Below, piece after piece: positions 7,689-16,865 of a stretch of 64,000 nt of DNA (its first letter is position 1; each line of letters starts with the position of its first letter). The DNA is taken from assembly GCA_937892735.1 (NCBI GenBank), contig CALBGL010000066.1, forward strand, positions 30,573 through 94,572, in the 5' to 3' direction. The DNA is from an uncultured Clostridia bacterium (GTDB lineage: Bacteria > Bacillota > Clostridia > Lachnospirales > Bianqueaceae). Both the position numbers and the translations under genes were made by a program. A model generated the notes under the pieces. The model was given only the letters and a program-made list of their open reading frames with translations. It did no database searches and was not told where the DNA came from.

Positions 7689-10598
7689 TTATAAGAGCTT
7701 TTGCAGGACATCCTGGCTTAAAAGCTCCTTAGGCAGGGATTCCTCCGTTATGATCTGACTGGACAGCAATCGTTTGCTTTCCTGCATTTCCAGTATACGT
7801 TCCTCAATTGTGTCTTTCGCTATCAAACGGAAGACTGTCACCTTGTGTTTCTGTCCGATACGATGCGCTCTGTCTGTCGCCTGATTTTGTGCCGCCAGAT
7901 TCCACCATGGATCGTAATGAATCACAATGTCCGCAGCAGTCAGATTCAGTCCAGTCCCGCCCGCTTTCAGGGAAATTAAAAATACTGATGTATCATCCAT
8001 ATGAAAACGCCGAACCAATTCTGCCCGTTTTTCTTTAGGAACGGAGCCTGTCAGCATATAATAAGAAATCGGTTCCTCATCCATACTTTGTGCCAGAAGG
8101 CTTAGCATGGAAGTAAACTGGGAAAATACGAGCACTTTATGTCCTCCCGCTACCGCCTCCCGTAAGAGATGCAGACATGCCTCCTTCTTAGCCGAACTTC
8201 CTTTATAGTTTTCATATACCAGCGCCGGATCACAACAGATTTGCCGTAGGCGGACAAGTGCCGTCAAAATCTGTATATTTCCTTGTATCCCGTGTGCCAA
8301 AGAACTTTTCAATTGCCATACATTCGCATTATACAGCTTTCTCTGTTCGTCCTCCATCCCCGCATAAATCGTGATTTCATTCTTATCCGGCAATTCTTTC
8401 AAAACATCCGCCTTCAGCCGTCGTAAGACAAATGGACGAGTCATCTGACGCAATCGTCTTGTTGCTCTCTCATCGTTCTCCCTTACAATAGGGCCTTCAA
8501 ACTCCTTCTGAAACCTCGTATAGCTAAAAAGCATCCCCGGCATCAGAAAATCAAAAATACTCCAAAGCTCACTTAATCGATTTTCAATCGGAGTTCCTGT
8601 CAGCGCGAATCGACGGATTGCCTGAATCTTCTTCACCGCTCTGGCCGCCTTTGTCGCATGGTTTTTAATCATTTGTGCCTCATCCAAAAACTGATAGCGG
8701 AAGATGTGATTTTGATACTGCGTCAGGTCTCTTTTCAGAAGATCGTATGAAGTGATCAGGACACATCCCGGAATCTGCCATGCTTCTAGAAGAAGCAGTT
8801 CTCTTTCCTGCATATTTCCCGCAATCACTACTTGATGCAGTTCTGGTGCAAAGCGTCTGATTTCGCTCTGCCAATTATAGATCAACGAAGACGGACATAC
8901 AATCAGCACGGGCATTTCTTTCTCTTTTTCTTCCAGGCGATAAGACAGAATCAAAGAAATCACCTGCACTGTCTTACCGAGTCCCATATCATCTGCCAGG
9001 ATTCCCCCAAACCCCATAGCATCCAGCGTACGCATCCATTGATATCCCGTCTTCTGATATTCCCGCAAGATTGGTTTCATGGACTCAGGCACCGGATAAT
9101 TTGCCTTTTCTGCAGATACGATTTTCTGAATCAAGTCTTTAAAACCAGCATCTCGCACGACTTGTACTTCATCCGTATCTTCCTTCAATACCATATCCAA
9201 ATATGCCGCCCGATACTGCGGCAGTTCGATTTCCCCCGCCTGTAGATCTTTCCCTCCTAAATGAAGCCCATCCAGAATCTCCGATAGCATCTCCAGAGAA
9301 TTATCTTCGAGCCGAATGAACTCTCCACTATGCAATCGAAAGAACTTCTTTTTCTCTCGATAGTTTTCTAGCAACCGTTCCAGTTCCTCATACGGCAGAT
9401 CTTCCGCCGCAATCTGCAGATACAGGAGCTGATTTCTAACCGAGATTCCCGTTTGTAGCCGCGGAGCACTCCGAATCCTCCATCTTCGAAGCGCTTCTGA
9501 TACATAGACTTCACCGACTTGAGATAATGTCTGCTGTCCCTCATCCAGAAATGCAAAAAGATCCTCCTCCGACTTCATGTTGAATCTCCGTTCTTTCCGA
9601 ATCACCTCCGGAAAGAAATGACGAACCATACTTAATGCCGCGGATTCCTTCGCCACATCTCGGTATGTATCCCCTAATCGTACCGGTTCAAAAACATTAT
9701 AAACCTTGTCTCCATAGGATGTTTCAATGCGACAAGTCAGAAGATCCCTCTCTCCCTCTTCAATATAAATCCGAACCTGTGCCGGCTCTGGCCGAAACTT
9801 CTCCAGAATATCCTCTTCCATCTGCACATAGCAGTATCTTTGCAGTGTTGGCAAGAGTGCTGTAATCAGTACCGGCAAATCCGCATCCGCCACAAAAAAT
9901 TGCTGTCCGGGCGCCTTGCTGCTGAATGTTAAAACGGGACGCATTTCCTTACTGTATTCTTCGCTACATCGATAAATACAATTCCCCCATTGCACAATGA
10001 GCCTCTCTGCTCCGCAAATCAGCCAGAAAAAACTGCTTTGCACAGATACTCCTCCCTCGCCCTTCTGAATCCACACATCCAGCTTGGGATTCTCTGAGAT
10101 CACTTTCATCTGTCTTGGATGTCCCGTATATACAAGAATCTCCTTTTGCTCTCTCAGGTTCAGCAAGTCATTCAACAACTGGGGTGTAACAAAGAGCTTT
10201 CTAGCATCTATCTCCAACAAAGGGCTTTTCATCTGCTGAAGTTCTTTTATAGCCCGCACTACAAAATCTACTATAGGAAGCGATTCTTCGCAAAAGACAC
10301 TTCGATCCAACAAAATTTCCAATTTCTTTCCATATCGAACTCGTGCGTGCCGATCTAATTGATGGACAAATCCCTGTATATCCTTTAGGATATACAGGGT
10401 CCCTATTCCAATTTTAAATTCTACCCAAGGTCCTTGATCCTGAAAATGAAGAATCGGGATCAACTGTACTTTTCCCGCGCTTTTCCCCTGGAAATACCGC
10501 ATGCTGTCTCTCAGAGCATATGTTCTCAGGATTTCACGGCCATATTCGGAAGTCAGCTTTTCCTCCTGCTCTTCATCTATTCTTGTTTCCTCATCCAT
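7689..10598 (-). CDS. SNF2-family DEAD/DEAH-like helicase
   Basis: Double-stranded DNA translocase of the bacterial SNF2/Rad54-like group, 969 aa, cytosolic. About 480 N-terminal residues form the bacterial SNF2-associated region; the motor follows with Walker A GLGKT in DDMGLGKTVQVISL, DEAQ box (LDEAQMIKN), motif III TGTPIENRLSELW, and the C-terminal helicase lobe ending with the QATDRAHRIGQ motif VI. No SWIM-type zinc finger (CxCx) is visible in the N-terminus. The gene begins 26 nt after the exporter permease with AAGGAG at its start, so it is probably the last gene of that operon; no promoter was seen in the gap. The substrate in bacteria is usually unknown (transcription recycling or repair); that remains open here. 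Confidence 0.92.
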   Translation of the reverse strand: MDEETRIDEEQEEKLTSEYGREILRTYALRDSMRYFQGKSAGKVQLIPILHFQDQGPWVEFKIGIGTLYILKDIQGFVHQLDRHARVRYGKKLEILLDRSVFCEESLPIVDFVVRAIKELQQMKSPLLEIDARKLFVTPQLLNDLLNLREQKEILVYTGHPRQMKVISENPKLDVWIQKGEGGVSVQSSFFWLICGAERLIVQWGNCIYRCSEEYSKEMRPVLTFSSKAPGQQFFVADADLPVLITALLPTLQRYCYVQMEEDILEKFRPEPAQVRIYIEEGERDLLTCRIETSYGDKVYNVFEPVRLGDTYRDVAKESAALSMVRHFFPEVIRKERRFNMKSEEDLFAFLDEGQQTLSQVGEVYVSEALRRWRIRSAPRLQTGISVRNQLLYLQIAAEDLPYEELERLLENYREKKKFFRLHSGEFIRLEDNSLEMLSEILDGLHLGGKDLQAGEIELPQYRAAYLDMVLKEDTDEVQVVRDAGFKDLIQKIVSAEKANYPVPESMKPILREYQKTGYQWMRTLDAMGFGGILADDMGLGKTVQVISLILSYRLEEKEKEMPVLIVCPSSLIYNWQSEIRRFAPELHQVVIAGNMQERELLLLEAWQIPGCVLITSYDLLKRDLTQYQNHIFRYQFLDEAQMIKNHATKAARAVKKIQAIRRFALTGTPIENRLSELWSIFDFLMPGMLFSYTRFQKEFEGPIVRENDERATRRLRQMTRPFVLRRLKADVLKELPDKNEITIYAGMEDEQRKLYNANVWQLKSSLAHGIQGNIQILTALVRLRQICCDPALVYENYKGSSAKKEACLHLLREAVAGGHKVLVFSQFTSMLSLLAQSMDEEPISYYMLTGSVPKEKRAELVRRFHMDDTSVFLISLKAGGTGLNLTAADIVIHYDPWWNLAAQNQATDRAHRIGQKHKVTVFRLIAKDTIEERILEMQESKRLLSSQIITEESLPKELLSQDVLQKLL

Positions 10599-10624
10599 CC
10601 CGCATCGCTCCTTCTGCCCGTATC

Positions 10625-11893
10625 CTATTCTCTCCTCAGCGCCTCAATGGGATTCAGATTCGCTGCTTTAATCGATGGTAAGAGGCCGAATATAATACCG
10701 ACCGCCATTGAAAACAATACCGACAATACGATTGCCGGTATGCTGATCGCCACCGGCGCGTCGGAAATCCGAGACACAATCTGCGACAGGCCGATTCCCA
10801 AAACCACACCCAAAATACCGCCCATACTTGTCAGAACCGATGCCTCCGTTAAGAACTGTCCCATGATCTTTCTCTTTCTGGCACCCAACGCCTTTTTGAG
10901 TCCGATCTCCCGAGTACGCTCAGAAACAGAAACCAGCATGATATTCATGACGCCAATTCCGCCTACCAACAGTGAAATACTGGCAATCCATATCAATTGC
11001 TGATTGGTCGCCGCGCTCAGATCCTGCAGATTTTTGGCCTGCTGCAACAAATCCGGACTTTTATACAATACTGTCTGCGTCGTATCCGTCTCGCTGACTC
11101 CCGCACGAGCGTTCAAAAGATCTGCTGTTTTCTTCCCCGCCTGGGTCATATCCTCTGTACTGGTTGCTCTGAGCGCTACCATCTGCGGTTCATCATATCG
11201 ATACACGATCGGCCATGCCTTTCCAGGAATAAAGACTCTGCCTGTACCATTTTGATAATAATAGGTATAATAGTCTTCTTCCGTCTGAATATCCGGCTGG
11301 AAAGCATCTGTCTGCTGAACAATCCCAATAATCACAAATGGCTCGCCTTCCATTTCAATAGTCTTCCCCAAAGGGTCTTCCCCTGGGAACAAAGCATCCG
11401 CGGCAGCCTGATCCAGAATTGCCACTTTCCTGGTTCCATCAAAATCTCTTCCGGAGAAAATCCTGCCCTGCACGGGTATATAATCATACACGTCGAAATA
11501 ATTCTCATCGACTCCTATAACATACCCGTTTGTCAATCCCGTACTCAAATGAAAGATGCCTTCATATACACTGCGCTGCAGTACCAGCGAAGCTTCTGCC
11601 ACTTCTGGAATTTCCCGGATCTCCTGCAGCACCTCTTCCGTAATCGGCTGAAACTGATCTGGAATCGTAGAATACTGCGGTTCCAATGTGGAACTTCCTT
11701 CATACAAACGTACTAATACCGCATTATTTCCCGAACCGATGATATTTTCTTTGATCTGCTCATTCGTTCCCTTAATCGTAGAAACAATGGTAATGATCGC
11801 CGCGATTCCGATAATAATACCCAGCATCGTCAGAATAGAACGCATCTTATGAGACCAGATCCCCTGAAATGATAATCGAATATTTTCTAACAT
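10625..11893 (-). CDS. MacB-type ABC exporter permease (FtsX fold)
   Basis: Permease half of a tripartite exporter. MacB_PCD/FtsX architecture: TM1 at about residues 18-40 (SILTMLGIIIGIAAIITIVSTIKG), a periplasmic-type core of about 250 residues, then three helices at the C-terminus with the diagnostic cytosolic loop ERTREIGLKKALGARKRKIMGQF. Ends NLNPIEALRRE, as in the family. 422 aa, normal length. It follows the second membrane-fusion protein by 10 nt and precedes the SNF2 gene by 26 nt. Gram-positive relatives export antimicrobial peptides, siderophores or other amphiphiles; the substrate cannot be told from sequence. Confidence 0.93.
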   Translation of the reverse strand: MLENIRLSFQGIWSHKMRSILTMLGIIIGIAAIITIVSTIKGTNEQIKENIIGSGNNAVLVRLYEGSSTLEPQYSTIPDQFQPITEEVLQEIREIPEVAEASLVLQRSVYEGIFHLSTGLTNGYVIGVDENYFDVYDYIPVQGRIFSGRDFDGTRKVAILDQAAADALFPGEDPLGKTIEMEGEPFVIIGIVQQTDAFQPDIQTEEDYYTYYYQNGTGRVFIPGKAWPIVYRYDEPQMVALRATSTEDMTQAGKKTADLLNARAGVSETDTTQTVLYKSPDLLQQAKNLQDLSAATNQQLIWIASISLLVGGIGVMNIMLVSVSERTREIGLKKALGARKRKIMGQFLTEASVLTSMGGILGVVLGIGLSQIVSRISDAPVAISIPAIVLSVLFSMAVGIIFGLLPSIKAANLNPIEALRRE

Positions 11894-11903
11894 TGTCCCT
11901 CTC

Positions 11904-14021
11904 CTACATCAACAGTTCGTCACCCTGCGGCACCGTCTTAACGCCCTCCTGAGCCGCCTTCCCATAGGGAAACGCAATCGAGTCTTCCATCGTCAGGCCG
12001 CTCAGGACTTCCATATAGTAACCGCCGTCCAACATGCGTCCCAGTTCAATATACCGCTTTTCCAGTACACCATCCCGATCTGCCAGTACATAGCTCTGGC
12101 CATTCTCTTCTCGAATATACATCTTAGGAATACAGAAGGTATCTTCCGACGTCTGATTCGGCGTCAGCGTCAGCTCGATGGATTCTCCCTCCTCTAAAGC
12201 ACTGTAGTCATCAAAATAAACGGTGAACGGATAATACGAAGCATTCATATTATCGCTGCTGCTCCATCCTTGCGGCTCCGTAGGAAACGCACCTACTTCT
12301 GTGACCGTCCCTTCATAGGACATACCGCTCATCCAGGACATACCGCTGACCTTCTGACCTACCTGCACCTGCTCTAAGTTAAATTCACTCATGACACCCG
12401 TCACGTAGAATCCTTCATCGCCCGTCACGACAGCGACTGGCATTCCTACTAATGCTCCATCCGGTGTAAGAGAAGTGACTTTCCCGTTGACCGTACTGCG
12501 AACCACTGTATCCTCCAGCTTTTTACGAGTCTTTTCCAATTCCAGTTCCGCCATCTTCTGGCTCAGTTCCAGGTCTCGGATTTCCAGTTCCTTTTCCCGA
12601 ATCTGTCTCTCTAATTCTTCTTTTGTCGGTCCCTGAGGCTCTGGATCTGGAATCGGTTCCGGCTCCTCTGGAAATGATTCTTCCGGATAAGACTCTTCCG
12701 GCACAGACTCCTCTGCCGAGGAATCATCTCCTGGCTGCGAAGTTTCCTGTCCATATAAGTTGAAGATGCCTCCACGCTGTAATGTCAGATGAATCATCCC
12801 CTCTTCCACCGGCAGTTCCGTCAGGATGTCGCTGCCAACGACAGTGACCGTCTGCACATTGTCCATATACACCCTAAGATTCATAGACAAGACCATTTCC
12901 TTAGGCAATTCCTCCTGTGCCACTGCAAGGATCATGGACAAATCATCTATGGATGTTAAATAGACGCCTAAATCCCAGATCTCTATCTTTTCCGGCGCAG
13001 TCAGCCCTTCTGTACTCATATACCAGGCATACTGCAGATCCTCTTCCGGATCATCCAGCTTATACTTTTCAAATACACAGTATACCGGATCCCATCCAAT
13101 CCATCGCTCATAAAAACTCTGCATGAGCTTCGCATTCTGCGCAATACGATACCGATACGGATCCTGCAAAGTACCCGTTCCCGCATACGGCTCGCTTTCC
13201 TCCGTCAATACCGTAATCGGCCCTTCTTCTACAGGTTCCTCTGGATGGCTGGAATCCTCTCCAGAAGATTCCTCTTTAGAGGATTCCTCCGCAGAAGACT
13301 CTTCCGGCTGACTCGATTCTTCTTTTGAGGATTCTTCGGATGCACTGGATTCCTCCTCGGATGGTTCTTCCGGTCCAGTGGATTCTTCCATAGAAGATTC
13401 CTCCAGATCGGACGATTCTTCGGGAAGATAAGATTCTTCCTTCGATGATTCTTGCGGAACAAGAGAAGACTCTTCTCCCCCAGGATTCTCTTCTTGAGAG
13501 GATTCCTCCGGTTGTGTGGATTCTTCTTCTGAAGAGATGTTGGAATCCTGTTGATGGGGTTCCTCTGCCGTTCCTTCACTCGATACCAACACAACACTGA
13601 GCCCGCTGGCATCCGACGGTTTTGTATTTTTCAATTCATTCAATTCGCGGTACAGCCGATCCATACGAACATCCATGGAATCCAAGTTCAGCTCCTGTCG
13701 TTCGACTTCTAGCTGAATCGCTGTAGGATCATAGCTGAGAATTGGATCTCCAATCTGTACAGAATCTCCTTCTTGCACATAAAACTCCTGCACCTGCTGT
13801 TCGGTACTAGCTATAACCCGTTGCGAATATCCCGATTGTACATACCCATAGCTCGTGTCATTATCCCAATAACTGGAGGCTATATTCATGACTGGGATTA
13901 CCTCCGCCGTCATATTATTATTTTTATTTCCAGCAGCCCAAGCCAGAATCCCCGCAACAATCGCTATGCATAGAACCGATGAAAGTACAATGACAGAAAC
14001 CTTCTTTGCCTTCTTTGTCAT
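11904..14021 (-). CDS. Membrane-fusion protein with Ser/Glu-rich linkers and an inserted domain
   Basis: HlyD/MacA-like adaptor for the neighbouring MacB-type ABC pair. One N-terminal membrane anchor (residues about 8-30), a lipoyl-like half (VQEFYVQEGDSVQIGDPILSY), a first coiled-coil arm, a returning arm (about 465-510, EELERQIREKELEIRDLELSQ and onward) and beta-barrel plus membrane-proximal domains. Where relatives have a short hairpin turn, this protein carries two EESS-type Ser/Glu/Pro-rich linkers (about 145-270 and 425-460) flanking a roughly 150-residue globular segment of unknown type (about 275-425). Family proteins are 380-450 aa; this one is 705 aa. Start overlaps the ATPase stop by 4 nt. 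Confidence 0.85.
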   Translation of the reverse strand: MTKKAKKVSVIVLSSVLCIAIVAGILAWAAGNKNNNMTAEVIPVMNIASSYWDNDTSYGYVQSGYSQRVIASTEQQVQEFYVQEGDSVQIGDPILSYDPTAIQLEVERQELNLDSMDVRMDRLYRELNELKNTKPSDASGLSVVLVSSEGTAEEPHQQDSNISSEEESTQPEESSQEENPGGEESSLVPQESSKEESYLPEESSDLEESSMEESTGPEEPSEEESSASEESSKEESSQPEESSAEESSKEESSGEDSSHPEEPVEEGPITVLTEESEPYAGTGTLQDPYRYRIAQNAKLMQSFYERWIGWDPVYCVFEKYKLDDPEEDLQYAWYMSTEGLTAPEKIEIWDLGVYLTSIDDLSMILAVAQEELPKEMVLSMNLRVYMDNVQTVTVVGSDILTELPVEEGMIHLTLQRGGIFNLYGQETSQPGDDSSAEESVPEESYPEESFPEEPEPIPDPEPQGPTKEELERQIREKELEIRDLELSQKMAELELEKTRKKLEDTVVRSTVNGKVTSLTPDGALVGMPVAVVTGDEGFYVTGVMSEFNLEQVQVGQKVSGMSWMSGMSYEGTVTEVGAFPTEPQGWSSSDNMNASYYPFTVYFDDYSALEEGESIELTLTPNQTSEDTFCIPKMYIREENGQSYVLADRDGVLEKRYIELGRMLDGGYYMEVLSGLTMEDSIAFPYGKAAQEGVKTVPQGDELLM

Positions 14022-14707
14022 ACCCTTTCCTCCCCTCCATCCCGGTGAAACAGCTCTCCATCACGAATCATCAGACGCCTGCCTGCCTGCGCTGCTATAT
14101 CCGGTTCATGTGTAATCATGATAATGGTCACACCTTCTTTATTCAAAACATGAAACAACTCCATGATCTGTTCTCCTGATTTTGTATCCAGCGCGCCGGT
14201 TGGCTCATCTGCCAGCAGAATACTCGGAGAATTCGCCATGGCCCTTGCGATAGCTACCCGCTGTTGCTGTCCGCCAGACAACTGATTGGGCCGGAATGTC
14301 ATTCGATCTTCCAACCCTACTTTTTTTAGCATTTCCGCAGCTATTTCTTTACGCTCCTTGGATTTTCTCCCTGCATACACCAAGGGAAGTTCCACGTTCT
14401 CCAAAGCGCTCTGTCTGGGCAGAAGATGAAAGTTCTGAAAAACAAAACCAATCTGACGATTCCGAAGCATTGCCAATTCCCGATCATTCTTTTCCAGAAC
14501 ATTTTCTCCATTCAAGGTATACTCTCCCGATGTAGGCAGATCCAAACAACCGATAATATTCATCAACGTGGATTTCCCAGATCCCGAGGGACCCATGATG
14601 GATAGGAAATCCCCCTTTTCTACCTGCAAGGAAATATTCTTTAATACGGGCACTTCCATCTTTCCCTGCATATAGTTTTTATAGATGTTTTTTAATTCCA
14701 GGATCAT
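14018..14707 (-). CDS. MacB/LolD-type ABC exporter ATPase
   Basis: Nucleotide-binding subunit, 229 aa. Walker A GPSGSGKST near residues 40-48, Q-loop VFQNFHLLPRQSALENVELPL, signature LSGGQQQRVAIARAMA, Walker B LLADEPTGALD, and H-loop MITHEPDIAAQA; this is the LolD/FtsE subgroup typical of MacB exporters. It overlaps both neighbours by 4 nt (ATGA), so lipoprotein adaptor, ATPase, second adaptor and permease are translationally chained. Works with the permease at 10625-11893. Confidence 0.95.
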   Translation of the reverse strand: MILELKNIYKNYMQGKMEVPVLKNISLQVEKGDFLSIMGPSGSGKSTLMNIIGCLDLPTSGEYTLNGENVLEKNDRELAMLRNRQIGFVFQNFHLLPRQSALENVELPLVYAGRKSKERKEIAAEMLKKVGLEDRMTFRPNQLSGGQQQRVAIARAMANSPSILLADEPTGALDTKSGEQIMELFHVLNKEGVTIIMITHEPDIAAQAGRRLMIRDGELFHRDGGEERV

Positions 14708-15903
14708 GGCATCATGCCTCCCTGATCCTCCGGAGATGTCTGCATCATATTCCGCGTTGTTGTCTGCCCCTCGGACAGCCCTTCTCTGGGGGACGCAATA
14801 TAATCCTCCGGTGTCAATCCAGAGAGAATCTCATACGTATCCTCCACTTCATAGTACGTCCCCAGTGTGACGGCTCTCTTCTCCAGTTTTCCATCCCGAT
14901 CCGCCCATACATACCATTGATCGCCTTCCTGCATCAAATAAGCAGAGGGGATTGCCAATAGATCTTCTCCGGCAGATTCGCTGAGCAGCTCCACATAGAC
15001 ATGCTGTCCCAGAATCAAACCATCATAAGAATCTAACACAATATAAAAAGCATAGGACGAAGAAGTCTGCGATGCATCTGTATTACTCATTCCATAATAC
15101 ATGCCATTGACATTATCTTCTGTTTGACTGGTATCAATCTCAGAGATCACTCCCGTCCACGTTTGATCCTCAAATACTCTGGAACGAACCAACACCGCGC
15201 TGCCAGGCGTAATCTGATGAACATTCTGCTCGTTAATCTTAGCCTTTATTCGGTATTCCCCCGATGCCATCAACGTGATATATGTCTTCTCCTGACCATA
15301 CATATCGGTAGTATCGCCATCCAGAACCGTTTCATCAATCGACTGCACGACGCCGGTCATCGTGCTGTACACCGTGTCATTTTCCATCTGATTTTTCTGT
15401 TTATCCATCTCGGTCTGTTTCACTTTTTTATCATACTCTGCCTGCTTAATCGAAGCTAACCGGTTCTGAATCTCAATTGTATACTGCAGCTGATTATCTT
15501 CCGAAGCGGACTTCTTCTCCTCTTCCAGAGCCGCAATCTCTGAATAATATGTACTGATTGAATTATCCAATTGTTCAATCTCAAGCTGTGCCTGTTCCAA
15601 CGTGAATTGAATTTCCTCTGTATCATAAACAAACAGCGGATCCCCCTCCTGCACGCTCTGTCCTTCTTCTACCAATGTCGTTTTGACTGTCCGTCCCTGT
15701 TCTGGATTCACTTTCAAAGTCGCCTGCGGCTCTACCATGCCGGCAAAACGATTTTGTACCCCTGCAAATCCATTCATACCCGCAAGTTCCCCTACACTGT
15801 CCACATAGACGTCTTCCGACTCATCTCCCACGCGATCTCCGCATCCTGTGAGCAGCAGTCCCAATGCCAAACACAGTGCGATGATCCGATCCCACTTCCT
15901 CAT
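14704..15903 (-). CDS. Membrane-fusion lipoprotein of MacAB-type exporter
   Basis: Efflux RND-type periplasmic-adaptor family protein anchored as a lipoprotein. Start set at 15903 because it yields a signal with lipobox LLTGC (MRKWDRIIALCLALGLLLTGC); the in-frame ATG at 15918 would only add five residues before the signal. Domains: lipoyl half (VEEGQSVQEGDPLFVYD), coiled-coil hairpin about 100-170, second lipoyl half with NDTVYSTMTGVVQS, then beta-barrel. 400 aa, normal length. First gene of the exporter operon, preceded by a TTGAGT-17-TATACT promoter. Having two different adaptors for a single ABC pair is uncommon and suggests a hetero-oligomeric channel. Confidence 0.88.
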   Translation of the reverse strand: MRKWDRIIALCLALGLLLTGCGDRVGDESEDVYVDSVGELAGMNGFAGVQNRFAGMVEPQATLKVNPEQGRTVKTTLVEEGQSVQEGDPLFVYDTEEIQFTLEQAQLEIEQLDNSISTYYSEIAALEEEKKSASEDNQLQYTIEIQNRLASIKQAEYDKKVKQTEMDKQKNQMENDTVYSTMTGVVQSIDETVLDGDTTDMYGQEKTYITLMASGEYRIKAKINEQNVHQITPGSAVLVRSRVFEDQTWTGVISEIDTSQTEDNVNGMYYGMSNTDASQTSSSYAFYIVLDSYDGLILGQHVYVELLSESAGEDLLAIPSAYLMQEGDQWYVWADRDGKLEKRAVTLGTYYEVEDTYEILSGLTPEDYIASPREGLSEGQTTTRNMMQTSPEDQGGMMP

Positions 15904-15941
15904 ACAATTGTCCCCCATTCTTTAAGGTTGATTTCCGTTTC

Positions 15942-15970
15942 AGTATATCAGATTCCTTCTGAAAACTCAA
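15942..15970 (-). promoter_or_regulatory. Sigma-A promoter of exporter/SNF2 operon
   Basis: Minus strand TTGAGT (15970-15965), 17-nt spacer, TATACT (15947-15942), about 40 nt upstream of the adaptor lipoprotein start and just after the coaX terminator. Confidence 0.7.
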
Positions 15971-15993
15971 CTATGTAAATCAAAAGATTTTCT

Positions 15994-16039
15994 TAAAAAA
16001 AGCCGCCTGCGTTCTGTTCCCAACAGTTCCGCAGACAGC
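15994..16039 (-). terminator. Intrinsic terminator after coaX
   Basis: Minus-strand stem GCTGTCTGCG/CGCAGGCGGC (10 bp with G-U pairs) with an 18-nt loop that itself can fold (CTGTT/AACAG), followed by seven T. It lies 9 nt past the coaX stop and separates coaX from the exporter operon. Confidence 0.9.
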
Positions 16040-16047
16040 TCTTTCCA

Positions 16048-16812
16048 TCACTGATTCTTCTGATAAATCAACCATAATCCATCTAAAAGAAGATGATCAT
16101 CCCGAATAAATTTTCTTCGACAATAAGGAATCACAGCTGCCGCCAATCCTCCCGTAGCAATCAGAGCTGCCTTCATTCCCAGCTCTTCCTCAATCCGTTC
16201 CGCTATACCATCCATCATGGCCGCAGTCCCCAACACACTGCCTGATCGCATGCTATCAATAGTATTTGTACCGATCACATGCTTTGGCACGGTCAGATCG
16301 ATATGGGGCAGCTGAGACGTGTGTTCCGATAAAGCCGCCAGCGCAGTACGTACTCCAGGCAGAATCACAACTCCCCTGAAACTTCCATTTTTGTCAATAA
16401 CAGAAGCTGTAGTCGCCGTTCCCAGATCAAAAACAATCTGCGGCACAGGATACTTGTGCAGAGAAGCTACTGCCCCTGCTACCATGTCCGCTCCCAGCTG
16501 TGCCGGATTATCGATTTTGATATTCAGTCCCGATTTGACTCCTGGCCCCACCACCAACGGTTCCCTGCCAATTATATACTGAACCGCCTTCACTAACGGA
16601 GATATCAGCGGCGGCACTACCGTAGAGATGATTCCCCCCTCCAGTTCTTTACAATCCACATCATTAATATCCAACCAACATTTAAATTTTATAGCGTACT
16701 CTTCCGCCGTTGTCTCAAGATCCGTCTCGAAGCGGCCTACATAGCGCGCTCCTCTCTCATCCAGGCATCCGGCAACCAGATGCGTATTTCCCACATCAAT
16801 CGCAAAAATCAC
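16048..16812 (-). CDS. coaX: Type III pantothenate kinase
   Basis: ATP-dependent phosphorylation of pantothenate, first step of coenzyme A synthesis, cytosol. ASKHA-fold features of CoaX: N-terminal FAIDVGNTHLVAGC with the phosphate-1 Asp, ISTVVPPL near 65, the GPGVKSGLNIKIDNPAQLGADMV-type substrate segment near 95-110 (its core is LGAD), and FDLGTATT near 130 with the second Asp. 254 aa, standard length. It follows an ECF S-component gene by 53 nt in the same direction, which points to pantothenate uptake and use as a unit. Confidence 0.95.
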   Translation of the reverse strand: MIFAIDVGNTHLVAGCLDERGARYVGRFETDLETTAEEYAIKFKCWLDINDVDCKELEGGIISTVVPPLISPLVKAVQYIIGREPLVVGPGVKSGLNIKIDNPAQLGADMVAGAVASLHKYPVPQIVFDLGTATTASVIDKNGSFRGVVILPGVRTALAALSEHTSQLPHIDLTVPKHVIGTNTIDSMRSGSVLGTAAMMDGIAERIEEELGMKAALIATGGLAAAVIPYCRRKFIRDDHLLLDGLWLIYQKNQ

Positions 16813-16865
16813 TATACTCTTCCTTTCTTTTACAAAAAGGGCGGAGTTTCCTCCGCTCCTCTTCC

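Noticed and set aside
13229..13612. Minus-strand 127-codon frame rich in Lys/Arg/Asn/Pro
   Set aside because: Alternate-frame reading of the EESS-coding repeats of the membrane-fusion protein.
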